A stretch of DNA of 64,000 nucleotides from NCBI RefSeq assembly GCF_018917935.1, contig NZ_JAHLPN010000012.1, forward strand, positions 35,083-99,082, given 5' to 3'. This document shows positions 55,772 to 64,000 of this stretch, one piece after another. The DNA is from Kineothrix sp. MSJ-39. GTDB taxonomy: Bacteria > Bacillota > Clostridia > Lachnospirales > Lachnospiraceae. The number at the start of each line of letters is the position of its first letter. Position 1 is the first letter of the stretch. The notes beneath the pieces were generated by a model. The model did no database searches, had not been told where the DNA came from, and saw only the letters and a program-made list of their open reading frames with translations. The position numbers and the translations under genes were made by a program.

Positions 55772-56968
55772 ATGACAATGGAACATCATTTTCGGTGGAA
55801 TAATAATGGAAAAACGAAGATCTGCATCGGGCTTGGAACTCGTCCGGAGATTATTCGGCTTGCAGCGGTGATCAGAAGATGCAGAGAGTATTTTGATACT
55901 TGCGTGATTTATTATAACCAGAACTGGGACAAAAATCTTTCAACTGTATTCTGGGAGGATTTTGAACTGAAAAATACCTTTGACGAGTTTGGACCGGATA
56001 TATTGGTTCCTGTTGTAGGCGATAATCTGGGCGTAACTTGCGGAAATATTATTGCACGTAGTTATGAACTGTTATCGGAATTACAGCCGGATGGCTATTT
56101 GGTATTGGGAGATACTAATTCGTGTCTTTCTGCTATATCAGCTAAACGGTTACATATTCCGCTTTTCCATATGGAAGCGGGCAATCGCTGTAAGGATGAG
56201 TGTCTGCCGGAAGAGACAAATCGACGCATTGTGGATGTAATCTCTGATGTAAATCTGTGTTATTCTGAATTTGCCCGTAAATATCTGGCTGATACGGGAC
56301 TTCCCAAGGAAAGAACTTACATGACAGGATCACCAATGGCTGAAGTAATCCATGGGAACCTTGAGAAAATCGAAGCATCTGATGTGTTGGAAAGACTGGG
56401 GCTGGAATCTAATAAGTATATTCTTCTTTCAGCTCACCGGGAAGAGAATATTGACACAGAGAAGAATTTTATTAGTTTGTTTACAGCTATTAATGCGCTG
56501 GCAGAGAAATATGATATGCCTATTTTGTATTCCTGCCATCCGAGGAGCCGTAAAAGATTGGAGAAGAGCGGATTTAAACTTGATTCCAGAGTCAGGGTCA
56601 ATGAGCCGCTGGGATTCAATGATTATAATTGCTTGCAGATGAATGCTCTGGCAGTTGTATCCGATTCGGGAACGTTACCGGAAGAGTCTTCTTTTTATCT
56701 TTCTATTGGACATCCAATAGCAGCTGTCTGTATACGCACGTCTACAGAAAGACCGGAAGCACTCGAGGCTGGTGATTTTATTTTAGCAGGCATTACAACG
56801 AAAGAACTGTTAAATGCAACGGATATGGCAATTGAGATGAAACAAAATGGTGTATTTGGCAGACCGTGCCCGGACTATGTAGATGAGTCTGTTTCTATGA
56901 AGGTAGTCAGGATCATTCAGGGATATACAAATGTAGTTAATAAAATGGTATGGCGAAAGGATCAGTAA
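55772..56968 (+). CDS. capG: UDP-GlcNAc 2-epimerase-type enzyme (CapG/FnlC)
   Basis: The 398-residue GT-B-fold enzyme has ICIGLGTRPEIIRLAAVI, GDTNSCLSAISAKRLHIPLFHMEAGNR and SDSGTLPEESSF. It is the non-hydrolysing 2-epimerase family; here it probably acts on the CapF product to give UDP-L-FucNAc. AAGGAGAG precedes ATG 55772; ATG 55778 is an alternative. The frame from 55700 overlaps the previous gene. Confidence 0.9.
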   Translation: MTMEHHFRWNNNGKTKICIGLGTRPEIIRLAAVIRRCREYFDTCVIYYNQNWDKNLSTVFWEDFELKNTFDEFGPDILVPVVGDNLGVTCGNIIARSYELLSELQPDGYLVLGDTNSCLSAISAKRLHIPLFHMEAGNRCKDECLPEETNRRIVDVISDVNLCYSEFARKYLADTGLPKERTYMTGSPMAEVIHGNLEKIEASDVLERLGLESNKYILLSAHREENIDTEKNFISLFTAINALAEKYDMPILYSCHPRSRKRLEKSGFKLDSRVRVNEPLGFNDYNCLQMNALAVVSDSGTLPEESSFYLSIGHPIAAVCIRTSTERPEALEAGDFILAGITTKELLNATDMAIEMKQNGVFGRPCPDYVDESVSMKVVRIIQGYTNVVNKMVWRKDQ

Positions 56969-56987
56969 AGCGGATAGGGAGTACACT

Positions 56988-58184
56988 ATGAAAATCTTGG
57001 TAACGGGTGCAAAAGGTATGGTGGGGACAGCACTTGTCAATAACTTGAAAAATATTCGTGACGGAAAGAATAAAACGAGACCCGCAATTGTAATTGATGA
57101 AATTTATGAGTATGACACAGATTCGATACCGGATGATTTGGATCAGTATTGCAGGAAGGCGGATTTTGTATTTCATCTGGCAGGAGTAAATCGTCCGGAA
57201 AAATCAGAAGATTTTATGAAGGAAAATTTCGGTTTTACATCGGATTTGTTAAAAAAATTACAAAAATACAATAATAAAGCCACAATTATGCTGGCTTCTT
57301 CTATTCAGGCTTCGCTTGCCGGCAGATTTGTAAATTCTGAATATGGACGATCCAAAAAAGCCGGAGAGGAATTGTTTTTTGCATATGCGGAAGAAACAGG
57401 GACAAGAGTGGCAATTTATCGATTCCCCAATATTATGGGACATTCCAGACCGAAGTATAACAGTGCAGTATCAACATTTTGCTGGGCAGTGGCAAATGAT
57501 GAAGAATTCACTGTAAATGACAGAAATACGGAACTGGAACTATTATATATTGATGATCTTGTAGAAGGTATGTTTGATCTCTTAGAAGGCAAAGAACAAC
57601 ATTGCATATTTGATGGTGTGAAAACGGTTCTTGATGAATCTGGAAAGTATTGTTGTATTCCGGTAACGCACAGAGTAACTCTGGGAGAAATAGTTGATTT
57701 GCTACAGGAGTTTAAAAAGCAACCTTCAACGCTTATGATACCTAAGATGCCGGAAGGATCGTTTACAAAGAAATTATATAGCTTATATCTGACGTATCTG
57801 CCGGTTGAAAAAATGAAATATGCATTGAAAATGAATGTGGATGATCGAGGAAGTTTTACGGAATTAGTGCACACACAGGATTGTGGTCAGGTGTCAATCA
57901 ATATTTCCAAGCCTGGTATTACGAAAGGACAGCATTGGCACAACTCAAAATGGGAAATGTTTATTGTAGTAGCAGGACATGGATTGATTCAGGAGCGAAA
58001 TATCAACACAGGAGAAATCGTAGAATTTGAAGTGACGGGTGAAAAAATAGAAGCAGTATATATGATTCCGGGGTGGACACACAATATTATCAATCTTTCG
58101 GAAACAGAAAATTTAGTTACGGTTATGACATGCAATGAGGTTTTTAATCCGGATAGACCGGATACATTTTATGAAGTGGTGTAA
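56988..58184 (+). CDS. capF: Bifunctional reductase CapF/FnlB
   Basis: The 398-residue protein has a Rossmann domain (ILVTGAKGMVGTALVNNL, YRFPNIMGHSRPKYNSAVST) and a C-terminal cupin with FTELVHTQDCGQVSINIS and GQHWHNSKWEMFIVV, the known CapF arrangement. It reduces the 4-keto sugar in UDP-FucNAc synthesis. Order CapE, CapG, CapF is compact. Confidence 0.93.
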   Translation: MKILVTGAKGMVGTALVNNLKNIRDGKNKTRPAIVIDEIYEYDTDSIPDDLDQYCRKADFVFHLAGVNRPEKSEDFMKENFGFTSDLLKKLQKYNNKATIMLASSIQASLAGRFVNSEYGRSKKAGEELFFAYAEETGTRVAIYRFPNIMGHSRPKYNSAVSTFCWAVANDEEFTVNDRNTELELLYIDDLVEGMFDLLEGKEQHCIFDGVKTVLDESGKYCCIPVTHRVTLGEIVDLLQEFKKQPSTLMIPKMPEGSFTKKLYSLYLTYLPVEKMKYALKMNVDDRGSFTELVHTQDCGQVSINISKPGITKGQHWHNSKWEMFIVVAGHGLIQERNINTGEIVEFEVTGEKIEAVYMIPGWTHNIINLSETENLVTVMTCNEVFNPDRPDTFYEVV

Positions 58185-58185
58185 T

Positions 58186-59277
58186 ATGGAGATGATGCAA
58201 AAAGAGCGGAATTCCAATTATGAGATGTTAAGAATTTTAAGTATGTTACTGATTGTAATGAGTTATTGTGATGAAATATTTGGATTATCGGATCTATATG
58301 GTGACACGTTGGGGGTATATAAAATGATAACCGACTGGCTTCATATAGGAGGGCAAATTGGTGTTGGATGCTTTCTTCTTATTTCCGGGTATTTCATGGT
58401 GGATAAAAAAATCGACTTGAAAAAAATACTTAAAATATGGGGAGAGGTAGTATTTTATACTATATTAATATGGATAATTTGGATTATTTATCAGCTTATT
58501 AGCGGAGATTTTGATTGGATATTGGCGGCTGATGAAATAAGTTACGCTTTGTTCCCGGTTTTATCAGGACATTATTGGTTTATTACTGCGTATATAATTT
58601 TAATGGTTTTGTCGCCTTATATAAATATATTATTGCAGGCATTAACGAAAACGCAGTATCAAGCTTTTTTGGCTAGCTGTATTATTATTTTGGTTTTATT
58701 GAGAGGTGGAGTTCCCGGAATATTTGCCGGAATGTTTGAAGGGAGAATGTATTCGGTAATTCTTATGTATATAATAGCGGGATATATAAAAAGGTTTATT
58801 CCTATGAAAGCCGGGTCATTTCTTAAGCATATATGTATAGCGTTTTCCTTTTACATACTAATGTTTATGTCTTTTTATATGATAACGTATTGGGGATTAA
58901 AACTTAAAGATAAATCAATATTGGATATGAAGTATTTTTATAGGGAATTAAATAGTCCGTTTACGGTTCTTATTTGTATAGAATTATTTATAGGATTTGG
59001 CAGTTTAAAAACATATTATAACAAAACTATAAATACTATAGCCGGGGCTACATTGGGTGTTTATCTTCTACATAGTAACAGATTGCTGGAGAAGGGGTTG
59101 CACATACTTTTTCCATTATACAAAGAACAGAATCCAATATTGTTAATCTTGTATTCTTTATTGGCGGTAATGATTATTTATGTCATGGGGACTGCAATTG
59201 ATTTAATAAGAAAGAAATCCGTTGAAAAGATCTGGCTGCGGTTTCTGAATCGAAATATTAAGGAATGTGTTAAATGA
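58186..59277 (+). CDS. Acyltransferase-3 family membrane protein with altered active site
   Basis: The 363-residue protein has about ten hydrophobic segments and the family N-terminus RNSNYEMLRILSMLLIVMSY. Family members usually have His-His after the Arg-x10 spacing; here the positions are Ser-Tyr (VMSYCDE). The catalytic His is therefore not seen. It may be inactive or have another role. It starts just after the CapF stop and overlaps the next gene at ATGA. Glycan O-acylation was its expected job. Confidence 0.75.
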   Translation: MEMMQKERNSNYEMLRILSMLLIVMSYCDEIFGLSDLYGDTLGVYKMITDWLHIGGQIGVGCFLLISGYFMVDKKIDLKKILKIWGEVVFYTILIWIIWIIYQLISGDFDWILAADEISYALFPVLSGHYWFITAYIILMVLSPYINILLQALTKTQYQAFLASCIIILVLLRGGVPGIFAGMFEGRMYSVILMYIIAGYIKRFIPMKAGSFLKHICIAFSFYILMFMSFYMITYWGLKLKDKSILDMKYFYRELNSPFTVLICIELFIGFGSLKTYYNKTINTIAGATLGVYLLHSNRLLEKGLHILFPLYKEQNPILLILYSLLAVMIIYVMGTAIDLIRKKSVEKIWLRFLNRNIKECVK

Positions 59278-60578
59278 AATATAAGTTGTTGAACTTATTT
59301 GAAAGATTCAATAATAAAGAAATGAAAAATGCTGGTTGGCTGATAAGCGGAAGGCTGATACAGATGGTGCTTTCTTTTGTAATCAGTATACTTACAGCAA
59401 GATATTTGGGACCTGCAAATTATGGAATTATAAATTACGCAGTAGCTTATGTCATTTTTTTCACTTCATTATGTACATTAGGGATTGATTCGGTTATTAT
59501 AAAAAATTTCGTTGATCAACCAGAAGAACAGGGAGAAACAATTGGAACAACTCTGGCATTAAGGGCACTGTCAAGCATATTGTGTTTCATAGCAATAATT
59601 GTGATAGTATGTCTGGTTGACCGGGGGGAAACAACTACAATTTATGTAACGGTTTTATGTAGTATTGCTTTATTATTTCAGATATTTGACACTTTTAATT
59701 ACTGGTTTCAAAATAGATATGAGTCAAAAGTCACCGCCATTTCTATATTAATTTCATATCTTGTGACTTCGGTATATAAAATATTTTTGTTAATATGCAA
59801 TAAAGACATATACTGGTTTGCATGTGCCAATGCTTTGGAAAGCTTGTGCTTGGCGATAGGGCTTTTACTTGCGTACAGAAGCCACGGGGGTCCGCATTTA
59901 TCGGTTTCATTTAGGAAAGCAAGACAATTGTTAAAAAGCAGCTATCACTATATTTTGTCGGGAATGATGATTGCTATTTATGGACAAACGGATAAACTGA
60001 TGTTGAAACAGATGTTGGGAGAAAAAGAAGTGGGGTATTATTCATTAGCGACATCTCTCAATTCGGTATGGGTGTTTATTCTGATGGCATTTATAGATTC
60101 TTTTTATCCAACTATAGTAAAACTATATCAAATAGATAAAGAAAAATATGAAAAGAAAAATATTCAATTGTATTCTATGATAATTTATATGTCCGTTGTG
60201 GTAGCTGTCTTTTTTATTTTATTTGGAAAATTAGTAATTGGTAAAATTTATGGAGAAGCGTATCTGCCGGCAGTAGGACCACTCAGAATTGTTACGGGAT
60301 ATACGATTTTTGCATATTTGGGAGTGGCGAGGAATGCATGGATAGTCTGCGAAAACAAACAAAAATATTTGAAATATATGTATTTTATTGCTGCAATAAT
60401 AAATGTTGGTTTAAATAGTTTATTGATACCCATCTGGGGCGCATCCGGGGCTGCACTGGCATCATTGCTTACCCAAATTGGCACAAGTTTCTTATTGCCG
60501 CTATTTATACCGGAGATGAGAAAAAATGTTGTGTTGATGTTAAAGGCTTTAAAAATAACGGCATTATACCGCAGTTGA
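59274..60578 (+). CDS. Wzx-type flippase (second)
   Basis: The 434-residue protein has about 12 hydrophobic segments, starting NAGWLISGRLIQMVLSFVIS and LTARYLGPANYGIINYAVAY. It belongs to the PST/MOP flippases and differs from the first one. Overlap with the acyltransferase gene implies coupled translation. Confidence 0.9.
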   Translation: MKYKLLNLFERFNNKEMKNAGWLISGRLIQMVLSFVISILTARYLGPANYGIINYAVAYVIFFTSLCTLGIDSVIIKNFVDQPEEQGETIGTTLALRALSSILCFIAIIVIVCLVDRGETTTIYVTVLCSIALLFQIFDTFNYWFQNRYESKVTAISILISYLVTSVYKIFLLICNKDIYWFACANALESLCLAIGLLLAYRSHGGPHLSVSFRKARQLLKSSYHYILSGMMIAIYGQTDKLMLKQMLGEKEVGYYSLATSLNSVWVFILMAFIDSFYPTIVKLYQIDKEKYEKKNIQLYSMIIYMSVVVAVFFILFGKLVIGKIYGEAYLPAVGPLRIVTGYTIFAYLGVARNAWIVCENKQKYLKYMYFIAAIINVGLNSLLIPIWGASGAALASLLTQIGTSFLLPLFIPEMRKNVVLMLKALKITALYRS

Positions 60579-60610
60579 TTGTATGGAATTATAAATGAGG
60601 TATTGTTTAT

Positions 60611-61399
60611 ATGGATAAAGTACAAGTTTTAGTTGCAACCATGAACCAAAAGGATCATTCTTTATTGCAAAAAATGAATATACATTCTGATGTGCTGGTA
60701 GGAAATCAATGTGATGAGAATAAAATAGAACACTTTATATATGGAAATAACAAAGCATCCTATTATTCTTTCGCGGAAAAAGGGGTGGGATTAAATAGGA
60801 ATAATCTTTTGATGCGTGCAACTGGTGATATATGTCTTTTCGCAGATGATGATATGCGATATGTTGATGATTATGTAAATGTTGTAAAAGAAACATTTCG
60901 GAAATGCCCCGATGCGGACGTTATTGTTTTTAACCTGATTGAAAAGGTACCTGAAAGATATATTATAAGGAAATGTGCCAGAGTTAGATTTTATAATTAT
61001 CTAAGATATGGAACCGCAAGAATAGCCGTGAGAACCAAAAGAATCCGAGAAGAGGGAATCTTTTTCCATTTATGTTATGGCGGGGGAACGGAACACTGTC
61101 ATGGGGAAGATAATTTGTTTTTGACGGAATGCCTCAGACATGGATTAAAAATATATGCAATGCCGGTGTATATTGCTGAATTATTGGAAGACCGGGAGTC
61201 AACATGGAATAGAAAATATGATGATTCCTATCTGAAGGATCAAGGTTGTTTATACTATGCAATATCAAAAAAAATTTGGAAACTACTTTGCTTTCAGGAC
61301 GCAATCAGACATACGAAGCTCTATCATATGCCGGCTATATGTGCGTATAAGAAAATGACAAAGAAGGGACAGAACAAGGATAAAAATGAAATCTGTTAA
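60611..61399 (+). CDS. Glycosyltransferase family 2-like
   Basis: The 262-residue protein has VLVATMNQKDHSLLQKMNIH, then GVGLNRNNLLMRATGDICLF followed by ADDDMRY, a GT-A-type metal-binding pattern. It overlaps the last gene by 14 bp. The sugar cannot be named. Confidence 0.8.
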   Translation: MDKVQVLVATMNQKDHSLLQKMNIHSDVLVGNQCDENKIEHFIYGNNKASYYSFAEKGVGLNRNNLLMRATGDICLFADDDMRYVDDYVNVVKETFRKCPDADVIVFNLIEKVPERYIIRKCARVRFYNYLRYGTARIAVRTKRIREEGIFFHLCYGGGTEHCHGEDNLFLTECLRHGLKIYAMPVYIAELLEDRESTWNRKYDDSYLKDQGCLYYAISKKIWKLLCFQDAIRHTKLYHMPAICAYKKMTKKGQNKDKNEIC

Positions 61400-62606
61400 A
61401 TTTCTGACAACACTAATACCGTCGAAAGAATATGACGTGGTGCGATCAAAATCTACGCATACGATGAGTGATGCAGCAAGTGCACTTCAGTGGCATATTT
61501 ATGAAGGTTTAAGCTGCCATTTCCCGGAAAAAATTCAGATTATAAATGTAATGCCAATATATAGCTATCCTCAATATTATAGTGATCCGTTTATAAAAAG
61601 AGAGAGCTTTGAAGAAAAGGGAAATGTACATATAAATGTAGGGTTTTGTAATGTGAAATTATTGAGAAAAATTTCGATGGCTCATCAAATATATAAAGAA
61701 CTGATGAAAGCATTTTCTGAGGTAGAGGAAGGCATCTTATTTGTATATACTATAGGAGATGCTTTTATACAGGCTGTAGAGAAGTTTAAAAAAAAGAAAA
61801 AAATAACAGTTTGTGCTATTATAGCAGATTTGCCGGAAATGTCGGATTTGTCTTCAACAAAAGGGAAAGTGGAGAAATTATGGAATGTTGTGGCAGCACA
61901 TAAGTCATATAGATATTTAAAATGTATTGATGCATATGTTCTGCTTACAGAATATATGGCCGATTATTTGCATATAAAAAATAAACCATATTGTGTTGTG
62001 GAAGGAATTGCCACAGACCCGGTGGAATATAAAACTGTACAAGCGAAAGGTAAAAAAGATTCAGAAAAGCGTATAATTCTTTACACGGGAACACTGCATG
62101 AGAAGTTTGGAATCCTTACTTTAATAGAAGCATTTCAACAAATAGAAATGAAAAATTATGAATTGCAAATATGTGGGATGGGAGACTGTGAAGAAAAAGT
62201 AAGAGAAGCAGAAAAAAAAGATCCCAGAATAAAATTTTACGGACAGATATCAAGAAAACAGATATTGGAGCTTCAGGCCGGAGCTACGGTTTTAGTAAAT
62301 CCGCGTCAGAATGTGGAAGAATTTACAAAGTATAGTTTCCCCTCCAAAATAATGGAATATTTGTCTTCGGGGATCCCTGTCATTGCTTATAAATTAGATG
62401 GCATCCCAAAGGAATATGATGAAGTAATCCTGTATGTCGAGGGAAATGAGGCAATACATTTAAAAGAAAAAATGATAGAAGTGTGCGAGATGAGTGAAAA
62501 GGAACGGAAGGAAATCGGAAATAAAGGAAAAGAATTTGTATGGAGAGAAAAAAACAGTATAAAACAGACGGAGAAAATCGTTAATATGATTCAAAATATT
62601 TCATAA
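61386..62606 (+). CDS. Family 4 glycosyltransferase
   Basis: The 406-residue GT-B protein has the donor site segments IILYTGTLHEKFGILTLIEA and VNPRQNVEEFTKYSFPSKIM, with the final Glu-containing region LSSGIPVIAYKLDGIPKEYD. It is the last gene of the glycan operon. Confidence 0.9.
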   Translation: MKSVKFLTTLIPSKEYDVVRSKSTHTMSDAASALQWHIYEGLSCHFPEKIQIINVMPIYSYPQYYSDPFIKRESFEEKGNVHINVGFCNVKLLRKISMAHQIYKELMKAFSEVEEGILFVYTIGDAFIQAVEKFKKKKKITVCAIIADLPEMSDLSSTKGKVEKLWNVVAAHKSYRYLKCIDAYVLLTEYMADYLHIKNKPYCVVEGIATDPVEYKTVQAKGKKDSEKRIILYTGTLHEKFGILTLIEAFQQIEMKNYELQICGMGDCEEKVREAEKKDPRIKFYGQISRKQILELQAGATVLVNPRQNVEEFTKYSFPSKIMEYLSSGIPVIAYKLDGIPKEYDEVILYVEGNEAIHLKEKMIEVCEMSEKERKEIGNKGKEFVWREKNSIKQTEKIVNMIQNIS

Positions 62607-62663
62607 TATTAATTCAACAATAATGATCCAGGCTTGCGGCTTCTGTCGAACCATATCTTTATG

Positions 62664-62679
62664 ATGCCGCATGCGGCAT
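62664..62679. repeat. Perfect 16-bp palindrome
   Basis: ATGCCGCATGCGGCAT reads the same on both strands, in the gap between the last glycosyltransferase and the JAB-like gene. It could be a protein-binding site. Confidence 0.6.
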
Positions 62680-62733
62680 ATCTGTTCATCTATTAGAAAA
62701 TCCATGCTTGCAATAAAATAATAGGAAGTACAT

Positions 62734-63345
62734 ATGAAGAGTTACGAATTAGAATTACAGCGGGCAGGAAGAAATAAAAATACGCAGATTAATATTGGCT
62801 ATGTGAATAGCAGTAAATATCGAAAGAAATTTGATGCCATATCAGATTCAAAAGAATTAAACAGATTGCTTTATCATTTAGCCAAAAAGATGTTATTACA
62901 TAGAAGCGGAACAGAATATGAGGATATGTACTGGATAGATCTTGATACATTATCAGTAGTAGCAAAGGAAATAACAACCGATTCCGTTAAAGAAATATCA
63001 TATTCAAATAAGACCATAAAAATTGTGGAAGAATATAAAGCAGATCCTGAGAAAAGACTTTTAACATTACACACACATCCAAGCAGCTTCCCTCCAAGCA
63101 TACCTGATTTTAATGCAAACTTCCAAAATGGATATAATATGGGACTGGTTATCTGTCATGATGGAAAGATATTTCTGTATGCGGCAGAGGAAGAAATTAG
63201 TGAAACGTACTATGATTTGTTGGTTGCGAAAAAAATGCACCAAGGATATAATGATTATGAAGGAAGATATACAGCTCTCATGGAGATGCAGGAAAAGTTT
63301 GGAATTATATTTAAGGAGGTAATGGTATATGATAATGGAAAATGA
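62734..63345 (+). CDS. JAB/MPN-like metalloprotease candidate
   Basis: The 203-residue protein has LLTLHTHPSSFPPSIPDFNA near residue 108, which resembles the JAMM pattern (His-x-His, then Ser-x-x-Asp) although the spacing from the second His to Ser is one residue shorter than in RadC. A hydrophobic strand with MGLVICHDGKIFLYAA follows. A conserved Glu was not placed. The frame ends inside the next gene's start. It is not part of the glycan pathway by content. Confidence 0.5.
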   Translation: MKSYELELQRAGRNKNTQINIGYVNSSKYRKKFDAISDSKELNRLLYHLAKKMLLHRSGTEYEDMYWIDLDTLSVVAKEITTDSVKEISYSNKTIKIVEEYKADPEKRLLTLHTHPSSFPPSIPDFNANFQNGYNMGLVICHDGKIFLYAAEEEISETYYDLLVAKKMHQGYNDYEGRYTALMEMQEKFGIIFKEVMVYDNGK

Positions 63346-63502
63346 TGAATTTAAAATCCCTAAGAAGTATTGTAAAATGTCCATTGCCCAAATAGAGCAG
63401 GAAGCAGAAAAAGTCTTAAAGGAAATCCAAAGTGCGCCAAGAAACATACGACGAAAGAAAAAGGCTGCACGGGGCTGTAAGGACATACGATTTTATTTAT
63501 AA
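63329..63502 (+). CDS. Small protein coupled to the JAB-like gene
   Basis: The 57-residue protein starts MIMENDEFKIPKKYCKMSIA and ends with a basic tail. AAGGAGG lies nine bases before its ATG, and the start is within the JAB-like gene, so translation is coupled. I recognise no family. Confidence 0.6.
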   Translation: MIMENDEFKIPKKYCKMSIAQIEQEAEKVLKEIQSAPRNIRRKKKAARGCKDIRFYL

Positions 63503-63508
63503 CAGCAG

Positions 63509-63537
63509 AAGGGAAGGCGAGCAGCCTTCCCTTTTTT
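63509..63537 (+). terminator. Terminator before topA
   Basis: AAGGGAAGGC and GCCTTCCCTT form a 10-bp stem around GAGCA, followed by TTTTTT. Confidence 0.9.
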
Positions 63538-63588
63538 GGCCAAATATGTCAAAAATGATACCGAAAATGCAGCAACCGGAAAAAATCC

Positions 63589-63617
63589 TTTACACATCCA
63601 TTTTTTTAGTGTATAGT
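63589..63617 (+). promoter_or_regulatory. topA promoter
   Basis: TTTACA (63589-63594) and TATAGT (63612-63617) are 17 bp apart, 36 bp before the topA ATG. Confidence 0.7.
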
Positions 63618-63653
63618 TTGAAACGATTATTACAGGACGCTAGGGGAAGTAGT

Positions 63654-63734
63654 ATGGCAAAATATTTGGTTATTGTGGAATCACCGGCAAAGGTGAAGAC
63701 AATTAAAAAATTTTTGGGCAGCAATTATGAGTGA
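63654..63734 (+). pseudogene. topA: Truncated 5' end of topA (26 codons)
   Basis: Codons 1-26 encode AKYLVIVESPAKVKTIKKFL then GSNYE, the exact N-terminus of DNA topoisomerase I in Firmicutes. The normal next residues (V-x-A-S-x-G-H) are missing and a TGA follows. Promoter and ribosome site are intact. Since topA is usually essential, an intact copy must exist elsewhere or beyond an insertion. A sequencing or assembly error is less likely because the whole downstream sequence is foreign. Confidence 0.85.
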
Positions 63735-64000
63735 ATAATCCGGCTTCCGTGTCCATGCTGTCCGGCGAAAGGAAACCGTGATTCCGTTTTCTAGGAAACC
63801 ACTATTCCGGAGGTGGAAACCATGAGTGTGTGAATAAAACTCTGTAAATGTAATCTTCTATGATAATGATTGGGCTGAAGGCTCTCAAATGAGCATTCAG
63901 CCCTTGCTTTATATATAACAGTGTCGATTCGAGCATGTCAAGAGCAGGCGAAAATTTCCGCCTGTAAAACAAGCTTTAAAGTTACTATTCGGGCAATCGG
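63735..64000 (+). other. DNA after the topA break, possible end of an integrated element
   Basis: No frame of 60 codons is present on either strand. Two direct repeats of 17 bp (63770-63786 and 63793-63809; 14 of 17 identical) have the form AGGAAACC..ATTCCG. A tiny frame MSV with GGAGG upstream is at 63822-63833, followed by a terminator. Confidence 0.45.
63872..63912 (+). terminator. Terminator at the right end
   Basis: GGGCTGAA (63872-63879) pairs with TTCAGCCC (63896-63903) with an inner CTC/GAG pair and a TTGCTTTAT tail. Confidence 0.75.

Noticed and set aside
63432..63653. Frame upstream of and in line with topA
   Set aside because: It crosses a terminator and the topA promoter; only the part from 63654 matches topA.
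1..64000. CRISPR arrays, tRNA or rRNA genes, transposase genes
   Set aside because: No regular spaced repeats, cloverleaf genes, rRNA or transposase-like frames were recognised.

Overview
ORGANISM. The window looks like chromosomal DNA of a low-to-mid GC, spore-forming Firmicute, most likely a Lachnospiraceae or close relative. The evidence is the block gpr / rpsT / spoIIP / lepA / hemW / sigK, purine-rich Shine-Dalgarno sites with frequent TTG and GTG starts, anaerobic cobalamin genes, and protein sequences typical of gut Clostridia. This assignment is inference; no rRNA is present. LAYOUT. 0.4-5.3 kb: end of an anaerobic cobalamin operon (cobJ, a CbiJ-CbiE-CbiT triple fusion, cobB/cbiA, a Cys-rich companion). 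5.3-7.7 kb: dGTPase-like HD protein, two small Cys-rich proteins, and a cluster of palindromic repeats that includes a 256-bp nested inverted-repeat element. 7.7-10 kb: amino-acid ABC transporter on the minus strand whose binding protein is circularly permuted. 10.2-12.7 kb: xpt, a zinc-ribbon protein and a TPM-domain protein. 12.7-20.8 kb: sporulation and housekeeping genes (gpr, rpsT, spoIIP, lepA, hemW, sigK), then pilT. 21-24.5 kb: comM, a probable nuclease-toxin-fold gene and dprA. PILUS REGION. 24.5-46.3 kb carries an O-antigen-ligase-like membrane protein and a complete Gram-positive type IV pilus set: pilB, pilC, two major-type pilins, prepilin peptidase, a PilM-PilN fusion, PilO, four minor pilins (three very large) and a 1728-residue secreted protein. 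The gene content recalls the pilV/pilX/fimU/pilW/pilY1 set of Proteobacteria. GLYCAN REGION. 46.3-62.6 kb is one long plus-strand glycan operon: aminotransferase, initiating sugar-phosphate transferase, six glycosyltransferases, two flippases, a UDP-FucNAc pathway (CapE/CapG/CapF type), a GDP-deoxysugar reductase-like protein and an acyltransferase-3 protein. No polymerase or ligase was recognised in it, so the ligase-like protein beside pilB is the obvious candidate to finish the glycan, either as polymerase or as a transferase acting on pilin. RIGHT END. 62.7-64 kb holds a JAB-like protein with a small partner, a terminator, and then a normal topA promoter and start. The topA frame is broken after codon 26 and runs into unrelated DNA, which suggests an integration junction. 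dprA and topA are often neighbours, so the pilus and glycan genes look like an island of about 39 kb between them. The features most worth follow-up are the permuted binding protein, the giant-pilin operon linked to a glycan locus, the split topA, and the composite palindromic repeats.
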